This document shows, piece after piece, positions 20,557-31,800 of a DNA stretch of 64,000 bases; positions within the stretch are counted from its first letter, which is position 1; every line of letters begins with the position of its first letter. A program made the translations under genes and the position numbers. The notes beneath the pieces are model-generated. The model was not told the DNA's origin. It saw only the letters and a program-made list of their open reading frames with translations, and made no database searches. The stretch is from Chaetoderma sp. LZ-2023a (Eukaryota; Mollusca; Caudofoveata; Chaetodermatida; Chaetodermatidae): positions 15,718,424 to 15,782,423 of the forward strand of contig CM067372.1 in assembly GCA_034401795.1 (NCBI GenBank), given 5' to 3'.

Positions 20557-21960
20557 AGCGCGTTCGAACACAAGGCTCCCGTGTCAGAATGGGAGCCTGG
20601 CCGCGTATCCTCACCTAAAGCCGCGCGGTCATCCACGCTAGGCCTAGGTACCACACCGTACCTCTGGTAGTCCATGGGTACGATGTGGCAGCACCTTGCG
20701 ACCTCGCGAGGGGCCTTCGCGAGATGCCCATTCGCCTTGATGGACATCTCCGCTGCCGAGAACATATCAACGATATGCTCTGCTAGCGGCAGAGATGGCA
20801 TGGCGCTAACAGTCGACTTTCCAGCTAACCACGGCCTGTGGTCTCACTGGCTAGCCGACTGCTCCACGGGCAGGTCTGGCCTGACACTTATCAGCCATTG
20901 ACAAGCGTCAGACCAATCCTCCTCCGTGGCTAACTGCGAAAGCTCTACTAGACGAGGGCCTTCGTCTTCCTCCTGAGCTAACGCAGTCGAGCTTGACGTT
21001 GGATATGCTGACACTCCTGGCAAGCCAGAGAAAGCATGCGGGCCCGAAAGAGCAGGCATGTTAATCTGACTGGCTTGTCCAGGAGCAGGCGCCGTGGTAG
21101 AGCGTGGGGCAGATACCGCCACACCACGGCCCCGGCCAGCACCAGCAACACTCTCGGCAAGCCGAGGTATGCGGAATAACTGACCATCAGATCCAACCAG
21201 GGCCACCTTCTGAGCTGTGAATTCTACTCCTGCGTGAGTAGAACCATGGATCATGTCGGCTGTATTCCCCGCGAGGGGTGCACAGACGTCAAAATCCATG
21301 GCCACGGCTTCAGAAGGGGACCCCAGCAGATAATCCTCTTCTTCCTGGCCAGAAAGATTAGACTCCGGGTCAGCAAAGAGAGCTAACCCGGACTGGCCAG
21401 GAAAGGTGCCATAGGAGGTACTGGCACCTGCGGCGTGCGGATATACCCTGGGCTGATAAGCAGCCAGCAGGTTCCAGCGACAACCATCCACGGACCACCG
21501 GCGCGGCAAGCCTGCTGCCAAGGTTGTGGAACTCCCCCTCTAATGGGGCCACCTCTGAATCATCGAAAACTGGTAACGGCCTATGGAAAGTCGATTCAGA
21601 GGTGGGGATTATCTGCTCCGAAGCAGATGATGAGGACAACAAAGGATTTGGTTCAGGAAGCATGCCACGGAGCAACTCTGGTACCAAATCCTTTATTGTC
21701 CTCTTCATCTCTCCCAACATCTCACTACGGAAGGCCTCCATGTCCACTGAGGACGAGGCCTTCCTCTTACCCTTTTTACTCACAACCTCTCGTTTCATCT
21801 TCCTCTCCTCCTCCGCAACCTTGTCCTTCACCTGTAAGCATAAAAACTCCTTCAATAGTTCGCCCCCCCCCCCCAATGCTTACACACATCACAATTAGGT
21901 AATGGCCCACAGGGGCTACATTGGGAACAAAGATGTGATATAAACTTCTCCTTCAGGAAG
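20557..21960 (-). pseudogene. Gag of B2, partial and frameshifted
   Basis: The N-terminal part is at 21370-21876 (ELLKEFLCLQVKDKVAEEER, then SKKGKRKASSSVDMEAF). After a shift the middle is at 20844-21521 (GLALFADPESNLSGQEEEDY, SDACQWLISVRPDLPVEQSA). The last piece is at 20557-20801. The C-terminal basic tail is missing because of the deletion at the B2 left edge. Confidence 0.82.
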
Positions 21961-22603
21961 CGACCACAGGACGGGCAACCAGGTCTCTGAAACAGGACAG
22001 AAGATGAGGACAATGAGTATTTTAGTTAAGGTTAGAAACTCAAAACCAAAAATAAAAGAGAGGGAAACTGATCATAAAGATCACTATTCATATGAGAAAA
22101 CCAGCGTTGGGCAAAACTTTAATTGTTAATAAAGAGAAAGGCTGATTATGACGTCATTAATTCAAGACAGAAATTAAATCGATCCGAAAACAAACATCCA
22201 GGTGTAATGACGAATTGTATTCATAACCAGAACATCTTCAGGATAGATATTCAGACTACACAAACATCAGATACACAATGATAATAGTGGCAATTTATAG
22301 TTTACATAATTATCATCACCTCATATCATTAACTAGAATACTTGACACTTTGTATCGACAAACCATCCAATGTGATGAACTGGAGCACTCCACCAAGACT
22401 ACGACCTCTTAACTCTCTCCACCTTAGGGGGAAGGAATTGGATCAAGAGGGCAAAGTGAGAAGACCTTCTTACGAGGCCTCCGAGTCACTGGACATAGAC
22501 TTTTTGGTTAGATAACCTAACAGTATTAGTAGGAAATGGAACCTTGGTGGAGAGAAACAAACCCTCTGTTGATGTGATGTCCCATACATATCCTGACAGA
22601 TAC

Positions 22604-22748
22604 CTGTGGACATAAACACAAAGAGAGATTACTATTATATAGCCCCATGTTGACATAAAACAACTATACTAGGCGCTTATCATGATAAACGCGAGTCCCG
22701 GAAACACATTACACCGGGGAAAACTCGCTAAAATATAATAGAAGTCAC
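22604..22748 (-). promoter_or_regulatory. Predicted 145-nt 5' UTR intron of B2
   Basis: Donor CATCAG|GTGACTTC and acceptor TTTATGTCCACAG| in sense. Same length and borders as in A, C and D. Confidence 0.45.
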
Positions 22749-23087
22749 CTGATGGATAGATCCTGGGCCCTCCTCTGGCGAAGTAACTCTATCTGCCATC
22801 TTTACCGGTGTTCTAAACTTCTAATAAACGCTTAAAAAGACTTGAAAAAGACTTGGAAAAGCTTTGAGCACAAAAGCATGTGTACACCCTCTGCCAATAA
22901 ATTAGCAAAGAGGAAGCGCTAGTCTGCGCATGCGCGGTGGTGGGGCTGGCATCCGCCGGACTGCACTCCGACTCCCTGCCCAGTAGGGGCACTTAACTGT
23001 TTTTATTCTGAGTGTTTATTGAGTGAAAGCCGATATTTAGCAATATCAAAGAGTATTAGGAAGGTAAATATACTCTTGAAGTGAAAT

Positions 23088-23600
23088 ACCTGCATCTTTA
23101 GCAAAGGCATACCACCACTTCCTGCTCTTGGAAGCTCCACTAGACAACCACACTTCATCACCACTCACTTATAAAGGGAGGGGTGGGACCAGAGGGCAGA
23201 ACAACAAGCTCTCTCTTAAGGGAGCCTATATCATTCTGGGTAGTCTTTTTTCCTAACATTTATAGGGAAATAGTGGAGACAAACCTCCTTAGATGTGTAC
23301 AAACCTCATTACTGAAACCTGTGGACACAATCATAAAGAGAGATTAACATTTATGGCGCCAGATAAAATTACCAGTTTTCTGGACGCCTATAAAGTCTAT
23401 ACCACATCAAGGAAATAGGTGACACCATGTAATTAAGACGTAATTAAGACATAATTGTAATAGAGATCACATGATAACTCAGTCCTGAAGTGGCCTCAGA
23501 TGAATTATGATGATCAGACATGATAACAAACACTCTAGAACAACTTTAGACAGATAATTGAGCAAAAACTTAGCAAGTAGTAGATAAACACAAGCATGTG
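23088..23600 (-). other. B1 5' UTR remainder
   Basis: Non-coding. It matches the 5' UTR of other copies only in blocks, such as GTGGACACAATCATAAAGAG near 23324. It lies between B2's right end and B1's right ITR. Confidence 0.55.
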
Positions 23601-23851
23601 GTTCAGGCCAATAGTCAAGACAGAGGTCGTGACAGTCTGTGCATGCGCGAGGTTGGGCCCGACATCCGGCTGACTGTCACCTGTCTACCTGACCAGTACG
23701 GGCACCTATCTTTTTCGAATCAGGGGTTATTGAGTGAAGGTCGATATTTAGGAAATATAATAGTGTTAGGGAGGTAAGTATTTCTTGAAGTGAAAAGAAA
23801 CCTCTCTGAGTTGAGCAGATTTCTTAGTCCGGATTTATATCTTATATTTAA

Positions 23852-24083
23852 CCCTTTAACACTCATATCGGCTGAAAAGGGCTTCTGCAGTGGTCTTGAA
23901 AAATGTCTATTTGTAGACCAAGAGAAGACTATTTTTGAAATTTTACCACTAGAATGACTGGCTCGATAACTGAGCCAGCCATTCCAGTGGTAAATCTTTT
24001 AAAATAGTCTTCTCTTCCGCTGCAAATGCATATTTTCTATGAAGAAATTGAAATTTTCTTGAACAAATTCGAGGGTTAAAGGG
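23852..24083. mobile_element. Palindromic MITE with TTAA target duplication
   Basis: 232 bp flanked by TTAA on both sides (23848-23851, 24084-24087). The ends are CCCTTTAACACTCATATC and GAGGGTTAAAGGG, inverted. The body is a near-complete palindrome centred on ACTGGCTCGATAACTGAGCC. TTAA target plus CCC/GGG ends is typical of piggyBac-type MITEs. No coding capacity. Confidence 0.85.
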
Positions 24084-24114
24084 TTAACATAAGCGTTAAC
24101 CTGAAATGTCTCCA

Positions 24115-25497
24115 AACCTAACAAATGTACATGTCCCATAAAGGCTTCCTTTGGAGAGGTTCCTCTGTACATGATGGCTAACAAATGTACATGTCCCATA
24201 AAGGCTTCCTTTGGAGAGGTTCCTCTGTACATGATGGCTAACAAATGTACATGTCCCATGGAGGCTTCCTTTGGAGAGGTTCCTCTGTACATGATGGCTA
24301 ACAAATGGACATGTCCCATGGAGGCTTCCTTTGGAGAGGTTCCTCTGTACATGATGGCTAACAAATGTACATGTCCCATGGAGGTTTGCTTTGGAGAGGT
24401 TCCTCTGTACATTGTGGCTAACAAATGTACATGTCCCATGGAGGCTTCCTTTGGAGAGGTTTCTCTGTACATGATAGCTAACAAAGGTACATGTCCCATG
24501 GAGGCTTCCTTTGGAGAGGTTTTTCTGTACATGATAGCTAACAAAGGTACACGTCCAATGGAGGTTTGCTTTGGAGAGGTTCCTCTGTACATGATGGCTA
24601 ACAACTGTACATGTCCCATGGATGTTTGCTTTGGAGAAGTTCCTCTGTAGAGGATGGCTAACAAATGTACATGTCCCATGGAGGCTTCCTTTGGAGAGGT
24701 TCCTCTGTACATGATGGCTAACAAATGTACATGTCCATGGAAGTTTGCTTTGTAGAGATTTGTCTGTACATGATAGCTAGCAAATGTACATGTCCCATGG
24801 AGGCTTGCTTTGGAGAGGTTCCGCTGTACATGATGGCTAACAAATGTACATGTCCCATGGAGGCTTGCTTTGGAGAGGTTCCTCTGTACATGATGGCTAA
24901 CAAATGTACATGTCCCATGGAAGTTTACTTTGTAGAGGTTTGTCTGTACATGATAGCTAGCAAATGTACATGTCCCATGGAGGCTTGCTTTGAAGAGGTT
25001 CCGCTGTACATGATAGCTAACAAATGTACATGTCCCATGGAGGCTTGCTTTGGAGAGGTTCCTCTGTACATGATGGCTAACAAATGTACATGTCCCATGG
25101 AAGTTTGCTTTGTAGAGGTTTGTCTGTACATGATAGCTAGTAAATGTACATGTCCCATGGAGGCTTGCTTTGGAGGTTCCTCTGTACATGATGGCTAACA
25201 AATGTACATGTCCCATGGAGGTTTGCTTTGGAGAGGTTCCTCTGTAGAAGATGGCTAACAAATGTACATGTCCCATGGAGGCTTCCTTTGGAGAGGCTCC
25301 TCTGTACATGATGGCTAGCAAATGTACATGTCCCATGGAGGCTTCCTTTGGAGAGGTTCCTCTGTACATGATAGCTAACAAATGTACATGTCCCATGGAG
25401 GCTTCCTTTGGAGAGGTTCCTCTGTACATGATGGCTAACAAATGTACATGTCCCATGGAGGTTTGCATTGGAGAGGTTCCTCTGTACATGTTGGCTA
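24115..25497. repeat. 60-bp satellite, about 23 copies, with 180-bp higher-order pattern
   Basis: The unit is ACAAATGTACATGTCCCATG then GAGGCTTCCTTTGGAGAGGT then TCCTCTGTACATGATGGCTA. Because 60 is divisible by three, frames stay open on both strands and give long spurious ORFs (up to 534 codons, minus strand). Between about 24720 and 25140 every third unit is a variant (TTTGTAGAGGTTTGTCTGTA, GATAGCTAG), giving a 180-bp period. The array starts 30 bp after the MITE. Confidence 0.96.
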
Positions 25498-25752
25498 ATG
25501 ATTCAGCAGCCCATGTACTTCTATTTGAATGCGGATGTGAAATTTTCAGGCATTGAACACTTTTTCTTTTCAAATGCTGCGTTGAAATACAATATTGATT
25601 CAATTCACATCTGTGCCCCTTTTGTATGTATATATGGCAGGTTTTGAGCCTTTAAAGAATTGCATCCTACACAAAGTCACACACACACGCGCACAATAGG
25701 AGGCTTTTCTTGAAAGTAGCCTAGTAAGCATTCTGAGTGGATGTGGGAGTAC

Positions 25753-25878
25753 CTTGTTGCTGGCTTGAGGTGACCGTTACAGCGTTTTTGAACACTGGTT
25801 CTCTCCAAGTGAGCTGAGCTTCTCTATCTGTGCTGATCAACAGCTGATGTTCAATACAGCTCACAATCCCTACAGCAT
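25753..25878 (-). CDS. Host gene exon, first half of HYR domain
   Basis: Acceptor TTTGTATACAG| and donor CAACAAG|GTACTC bound 126 nt (42 codons), phase 1-1. The translation begins DAVGIVSCIEHQLLISTD and includes AQLTWREPVFKNAV. This matches the opening of HYR domains: Cys, then a strand, then a T-W-x-x-P segment and an aromatic/Asn turn. The partner exon is at 15232-15327. HYR domains are extracellular adhesion-type folds. Confidence 0.78.
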
Positions 25879-26002
25879 CTGTATACAAAACAAGGAAAGT
25901 TATACATGTATATTTCACAAATCTGAAACAAAAATTAACAATGCATAGGTCAGAGAGAGATCGTAACATTGCAAATGTATAAACAGAATACTTCACTTTG
26001 CA

Positions 26003-26442
26003 ACAACCATACACACGAAGGTCCTCACATGGCAGACACACACAGGGTCCTCACTTGTCAAACAAACACACACACACGAAGGTCCTCACTTGTCAAACAC
26101 ACACACACAGGTCCTAACTTGTCAAACATACACACGAAGGACCTCACTTGTCAAACACACACACACGAAGGTCCTCACTTGTCAAACACACACACGAAGG
26201 TCCTAACTTGTCAAACATACACACAAAGGTCCTCACTTGCCAGAGATACGCACGAAGGTCCTCGCTTGTCAAAAACACACACGACGGGCCTCACTTGTCA
26301 AACATATACACGAAGGTCCTCGCTTGTCAGACATACACACGAAGGTCCTACCTTGTCAAACATACACACGAACGGCCTCACTTGTCAAATACACACACGA
26401 AGGTCCTCACTTGGCAGACACACACACGATGGTCCTCACTTG

Positions 26443-26521
<79 letters not shown>

Positions 26522-26539
26522 GCACACGCACGCACACAA

Positions 26540-26594
<55 letters not shown>

Positions 26595-26700
26595 CACACA
26601 AAGTCCTCACTTGTCAGAGACACACGAAGGCCCTCACTTGGCAAATATACACACAAAGGTCCCCACTTCGAAAATCTATACACAAAGGTCCTCACTTTTT
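26003..26700. repeat. About 34-bp tandem array with CA and CGCA microsatellites
   Basis: The unit is CACACGAAGGTCCTCACTTG then TCAAACACACA, about 18 copies. A (CA)n block lies at about 26438-26518 and a (CGCA)n block at about 26523-26597. Long His/Thr/Arg- or Cys/Val-rich ORFs on both strands reflect the repeat. It ends about 185 bp before element G. Confidence 0.93.
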
Positions 26701-26919
26701 TTTGTTCAGAAAATAAGTTTGGACGAGCGCGAGAATGCATGGTTTGCCCTTTTCGGACAGCGGGCAAGTGCCCGATTTGTCTCTTCCAGTGTTTCCATAT
26801 GTGAGCATGCAGAAATGCATATAAATCATCAACTTAAACTATAACTTGTCAGTTAATATTATTATAATTGTATGTAAATAAATCGACCCAGACGTGTATA
26901 TATACTGGTCTGGCGTTTT

Positions 26920-27218
26920 GTTAGCTTACTAAAATACTTACCACTCAATTCACTGTTAGCTATAAGTCACCTGACTTAGATATCTCAGAAAATTTTAACC
27001 TATTCATTCCCATGGTGTGGGTTCCCTTGAAACAAGGTTAGCAGAGATACATCCATCCATTGGGTAGTCTTGATAGTATCTCTTTAACTCTAAAGCAGTC
27101 ATTGCTCTAGGGAACCGGTTCCTATATTCCTATAGAGAACATATAAACGAGTCTGTGAGCATGCGCACTTATGCTACTATGCATGCGACCGAGTCCAAGC
27201 CGTCATTAATTAATTCCA
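26920..27218. repeat. Left inverted terminal repeat of G
   Basis: ACTAAAATACTTACCACTCA to CCAAGCCGTCATTAATTAAT. It is the reverse complement of 42890-43165 with few differences. It contains AGCATGCGCA near 27159. Confidence 0.85.
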
Positions 27219-27274
27219 CAAATTTTTAATAATGATTTGCAATTTAACGATGCGGGGTGGCCGAGGTGGGCCAC

Positions 27275-27390
27275 AGTGAATTGAGTGGTAAGTATTTTAG
27301 TAAGCTAACAAAATGCCAGACCAGTATATATACGTCTGGGTCATTTTGTAACACAACAAAAATACTAAGCCACTCAATTCACTGTTTGCT
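27275..27390. repeat. Internal complementary region of G
   Basis: The first half, GTGAATTGAGTGGTAAGTAT to TATACGTCTGGGTC, is the complement of the left end (26885 onward). The second half, TGTAACACAACAAAAATACT to CACTCAATTCACTG, is the complement of the right end (to 43186). They join at ATTT. This defines both element borders and marks G as DIRS-type. Confidence 0.82.
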
Positions 27391-27749
27391 AAAACATATA
27401 ATTGGTCAGAGCCCAAATACTAGGTGGGTTGGTAAATTGCAAATCAGGAATGAAAGGTTAATCACCAAAAATACTAAAACAAACTAAATCGCTGAAGTGC
27501 TGAAAGAGCACGAACAAACAAATGTTCTAAATAAAATACAATAATATAATGATAATTAGAAAATCTCAGCAAAGAGAATTTAAAAACAGCCGTGAGATGG
27601 TGAAGAAGACGGCTGACTAAAGAATCTAGGCAATTGAGCCTAGGTTTGAGTGGCGAAACGAGAAATGTCAGATTGTGAATTGAATCTGATCTTTCAGATA
27701 AAAATAATGTAGAATCTGACATTTATACTGCAACTTACATAATGTCGTC

Positions 27750-28095
27750 CACTGATAGATCTGCATAGAATGCGAAGGAGAAGGCCATACCACGAACATC
27801 GTGTGCCTTAACACAAACTGAGTGTCTCCTGGAGATACATTCTAGTGTCAATTAATGGTGTCTGTAATCCAGTTGATGAGATGCGCGCTTACTAAACAAA
27901 TTCGCATAAGTAATCTGAACGGTAGATCTGCATAGAATGCGAAGGAGAAGGCCATACCACGAACATTGTGTGCCTTAACACTTGCTGAGTGTCTCCTGGA
28001 GATACATTCTAGTGTCGATTAATGGTGTCTGTAATCCAGTTGATGAGATGCGCGCTTACTAAACAAATTTGCATAAGTAACCTGAATGGTGTTTC
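27750..28095 (-). pseudogene. Recombinase C-terminal remnant of G, tandemly duplicated
   Basis: In sense the first copy reads KAHDVRGMAFSFAFYADLSV then DDIM and a stop. Family 1 reads KAHSVRGVVTSTALFNGVPV then DDIM. The H-x-x-R box is therefore recognisable. A direct repeat of about 168 bp puts a second box (KAHNVRGMAF) at about 27950-27980. Stops and shifts surround both. Confidence 0.72.
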
Positions 28096-28099
28096 AAAA

Positions 28100-28939
28100 A
28101 GATCTTTTAAATTGGGCATAGTTTTCGGAAAGGATTGAAAACAATTAATTAGGTTTTATATATATAAGATCTCTTCAAGGGCAAAGAATGAGGCCAGATC
28201 TCCTACCACCTAGAAAAGATCATTCACAAAAAGAATATGAATATCAAAATGCCATCTAACAAACGCGGCCGCCAGTACAAAAAGAATGATTTCAGAGTTA
28301 TACAATTAAACAGATGGACCCAAGAAGGAATTAATAGAGGAATTTATTATAGGTATTTGCCTTTGTGCTATACCCTAAAAATACCGGTACCATGGATAAA
28401 TGATGTAAATACTTAATAACTCTCAAACCGGCTTCTAGAAAATAAAGAAGGATAGATGCTAGTGAAAACCATAACACCACCCCAGCATACAGGGATTTAA
28501 ATCATCAAAAAATATCCCATGAATCTATGACATGATGATGGGATGCAGAATCGGGAAGATAATGTGTTGTTCTAACAACCATTTGAAAACCTTAAATATA
28601 CTCTGGTAAATTCTCCTGTAACAGATAGTTTGAATTGATTAAGAATACTAAAGTTCAGACAAAAAATCAATTTCTGAAAAACAGGTCTCTTGGAAAATAC
28701 CATATATACATATTGAAGATTTGTGGAATGATGAACTGAAAGCTGCTGTTAAACGAGATAGAAAATCAGCAAAATTGGTAAGACGCTTTGGATTTCCACA
28801 AAGAGGACTACGAGATCCACTGAATAACTCTCATTGGACCAAGCAGGAGTGATTAAAGGGATAATACATTCTGCTGACAAAAGTTCTTAAAGACAAAATG
28901 TGAAGTCTATGACTGGGCCAGAGCATCTACCGCCAGATC
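28100..28939. other. Non-coding interior of G
   Basis: AT-rich, with no readable ORF in either strand. By position it should be the rest of the recombinase and the MT-like region of G. A VDALAQS relic lies just left of 28940. Confidence 0.4.
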
Positions 28940-29160
28940 CTAGCCTGGAGGAAGAATATGAACATCAAATCTGGACACTATACTGATTAGAAACTTAATG
29001 GGATGTAATAAATGAGCTACAAGGAAAATCATTCTACCTGGAATGTGAGCTGCTGAAAGTTTTCCTGACATCTCCACCGCAGGAGGAAGACCAAGACTCC
29101 AGACAAAATATGATAACCTCAACTGCCCTGCTTGTTGATGAAGGTCACTACTATAGAAAT
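28940..29160 (-). pseudogene. RNase H C-terminal remnant of G
   Basis: The sense frame reads SDLHQQAGQLRLSYFVWSLG, then KLSAAHIPGRMIFLVAHLL. This lines up with SDNSTVVTYINRQGG and LKAVHIPGRLNLLADSLSR of family 1. The catalytic Asp after GR is changed (VAHLL for LADSL). Support is motif spacing plus position upstream of the recombinase relic. Confidence 0.65.
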
Positions 29161-31334
29161 GACTGCATGAGCAGATAGGTGGCTTGCGAAAGAGACAATA
29201 TCTCTTCATTCTCCAATATTCCAGAGTATTGAAGAGGATTACTAGAGTATTAGTTCCTGTTCTAGTTCCTGAAAAGGAAGAGAGTAGTAAGACTACTTTA
29301 TCTGATTCCATAGACACAAGAACGAGAGGAAATTCTATAGCGATCCCCTCCCCCACACACGTAAGAACAAGACATCAAACTGGACCTGCAGATGGATAAA
29401 CTGGTGAATTGGTACCGATGACACCCAGCGAATGAAAATGCAGTGTATGCGGTCGTGGTGAGGGACAAAATTCTGAATTACCAGACTTGACCGTCGTACA
29501 CAAAACTGACTCCATTCGGCCCAAATTTTAACACAATTAAGCAACCTTCCAAGCCAGAGGAATCCCAGACTGGCTATGATGTAATTAAAAGAACCCAGAT
29601 CCAGTTAGGATCAATTCTGTATATATAGAAATATCAGAAAACACTGTCCCTTATCCTTGACGAGACCAGTGATGACTAGGCAAAATGACTCCATGTCCAT
29701 ATTATTCCTTTCATCGATGAACTCCATTTCTGAGACAACATAGCAGGAAAAGAGTTGAATATAAAACGATTGACTAAGTAATTTTTGTCTCAAACGGTAT
29801 CAAAGCAGCCATGGGTTCCAGACAAAATAATTCCAAAATATACAACAGAATTAGTATTAAATCATAAGGACCTGAAGTGTAAATTTTTTGGAAGTTGTCA
29901 GAAAAGGATAAATATGAGTTGAAGATAAGAGCCGAGACCCTATAAAAGATGATCTGCCAGCACCTCATAATCCTTAAAGTCTGGATTCTGCCATTCCTCC
30001 ACTGTATCCTACTTGAAAAGAGCAGAAAATTATTGATCAGGAACAGAAGCAGGACTAATGTCAAAGGAGACCAACATGGTTTGATAGAAAAAAGGGGGAT
30101 TCAATGACTACATTGATTGTACCTTATATGTAGGAAATCTGCTACCTAAGACATGCATGAGGCTAGCTATACCCATCCCACCCCTGATAGAGTAGAGATT
30201 ATATAGAAGCGCTTAAGCATGACAGCTAGGACCAGAATAAACCTGCAGAATCTTATTTTACAAATCTAATTTTAAAACAAAGCTAGTATGATATGAGCCC
30301 AATTGTTAATATCTTTATCAGATGATTAAACAGGAAAGAAGTCCATCAAACCTGTGACCAGATCAATGATGGATAAGGACAAAGGACTGAAACTACACAG
30401 AAGGGTGAAAGGAAAAAACCATATTCCACAATCCATGCGAAGGCAATAAATAATCCAATCATCTTGGTTAGGCCCCCTTGAGGAATTTATTTAATAATGC
30501 CTGGGAAAGTTAGAATTTAGAAGAATAAAAAATAGGCTTGAATAGATAAGGCTGAGAAGACATCTCCATATGACAATAATAGAAATAGACATATCCCTAG
30601 ACAAATAAAAAGATCAAAATTTCTACTGAACTCGAGAAAGGAGCGGTGTAAATCTTGATAAGACAAAAAAGATTTTGTTATTGTGACAAGCTTACATTCA
30701 CCCATAGATATGCTTCTTCATGGCGAGGGATCCTACTGATAGAAAAGAAAGACTGAAAAACTATGTTAAAAATAAATCAGGCCAGATATGATACTAAAAG
30801 ATAGCAAACCACTATTCACAATTAAAATAATAAAGTCTGATGCACTTATTTGCAGATTGATATTAGGAGAATCGAAAGATGATTGATTCCAATTTTTTGA
30901 GAGAACAGGTCGAAAGATGGAGGCTGATAGGAAGAGAGTAATACATGAGAAGATTCAGGAGCAAAACGAAATCTAGTGAAATCAAAACGACAAAAGCACT
31001 GCTAGGATCATAAGAAAAAATTAAATCATTCCTAGAAGATAAATGCGAAGAGTTGGGTGTACACAAGGTTTCGAAGGATGAGGATAATTGGATGGTTCAG
31101 CCATTGCACTAAGAGCAACTAATAAAGAATTAAAGAATTAAAAATAAGAGCCCCTGAAATAGGGCATTTAAACTGTCAAGTGATTTAGAAACAAACAATA
31201 CCAGCAAAACAACAGAAGTGATTTGATTTGGCATACCTAAACCAGAAGTTTAATTATAATCAGTTGCTATGCCATAAAAATTGAGAGTTATAATTTAGGT
31301 AATAATACTGAGCAAAGGACAATTAGGCCCCATG
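29160..31334. other. Degenerate interior of G
   Basis: By position this should hold the RT of G. I could not find the RT core motifs in any frame. Short minus-strand ORFs (29335-29544, 29774-30064) show no family signature. Confidence 0.4.
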
Positions 31335-31800
31335 GTCATCTCTTCTTCATTTATCTCCATGCCTGTGCCGTCACTTCTAGTCATGGGTTGCATGTACGGT
31401 GTAGTCATACATTGGCTTGACTATGCCAAAGCCTACCTAAACCATTTTCGAATGTTTTAAGAGATGGTGTGGAAACAACATGTTCAGACCAACATTTCAC
31501 AGTTTACACACCCCTTAGAGAGAAAATTTTTCTAACTAGGTTAGTTCTCCCCCTCTTCTGGTAGACTTTCAGATGATTTCCACGAGTAATGGTCCATTTG
31601 CAAGCAGAATGTTATATTTGACTATAACAATTAATCGATTGAGAGCCGATAGAATGATCCATCATAGCTTGGGTACGTGCTCTATATATCCAATTTCACC
31701 CAAGTTAAGTACCTGCAGAAAGAATTTCCAAAATGATGACAGATTAGATTATACATTAAGTAGGGAAAAACCCCATCTTAGGGCTAATAAAAGTGGCTGA
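31335..31800 (-). pseudogene. Fragment of a LINE reverse transcriptase C-terminus
   Basis: The sense frame reads TRGNHLKVYQKRGRTNLVRK, then IFSLRGV, stop, and CWSEHVVSTPSLKTFENGL. This is the standard closing segment of CR1/L2-like LINE ORFs (TRGH...KL, FS.R..., W..L...VV.A.S...FK..L). It has stops and is a short 3' piece, probably inserted into G after G died. Confidence 0.6.

Larger units (their letters stand above)
20505..23087 (-). mobile_element. Short DIRS derivative B2 (2.6 kb) nested in B1
   Basis: The left edge carries the family's outermost left end (TAAACGAAATCAAGGATTTC through ACTTACCTCC, 20506-20556). It is fused straight to mid-gag sequence (AGCGCGTTCGAACACAAG). Gag, 5' UTR and a full right ITR (to GTGAAA, 23086) follow. 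The left ITR body, ICR, recombinase, RT and RNase H are all absent. It is therefore a terminal-plus-gag deletion derivative, closer to A/C/D than to its host B1. Confidence 0.82.
15450..23795 (-). mobile_element. DIRS-like copy B1, a diverged subfamily carrying nested B2
   Basis: The left ITR (15466-15640) and right ITR (about 23600-23780) match each other (CTCCCTAACACT, TTTCCTAAATATCGACCTTC) better than they match A/C/D, so they are a pair from one element. It has an ICR, a decayed recombinase, a decayed RT/RNase H and the C-terminal half of gag. Gag breaks at 20505 where B2 begins. After B2 the sequence resumes in B1's 5' UTR, so the gag N-terminus is missing. Flanks CTAAGG|AAA and GTGAAA|AGAAACC fit insertion without target duplication. 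Confidence 0.82.

Noticed and set aside
23999-25603. 534-codon minus-strand ORF and several plus-strand ORFs
   Set aside because: They are readings through the 60-bp satellite. Both strands are open because the period is a multiple of three and the unit lacks stops. No splice, start or domain evidence.
25969-26844. 291-codon His/Thr-rich ORF and Cys/Val-rich antisense ORFs
   Set aside because: They read the CA/CGCA microsatellite and the 34-bp tandem array.
31573-31800. 75-codon plus-strand ORF
   Set aside because: Antisense of the LINE RT fragment at 31335-31800.
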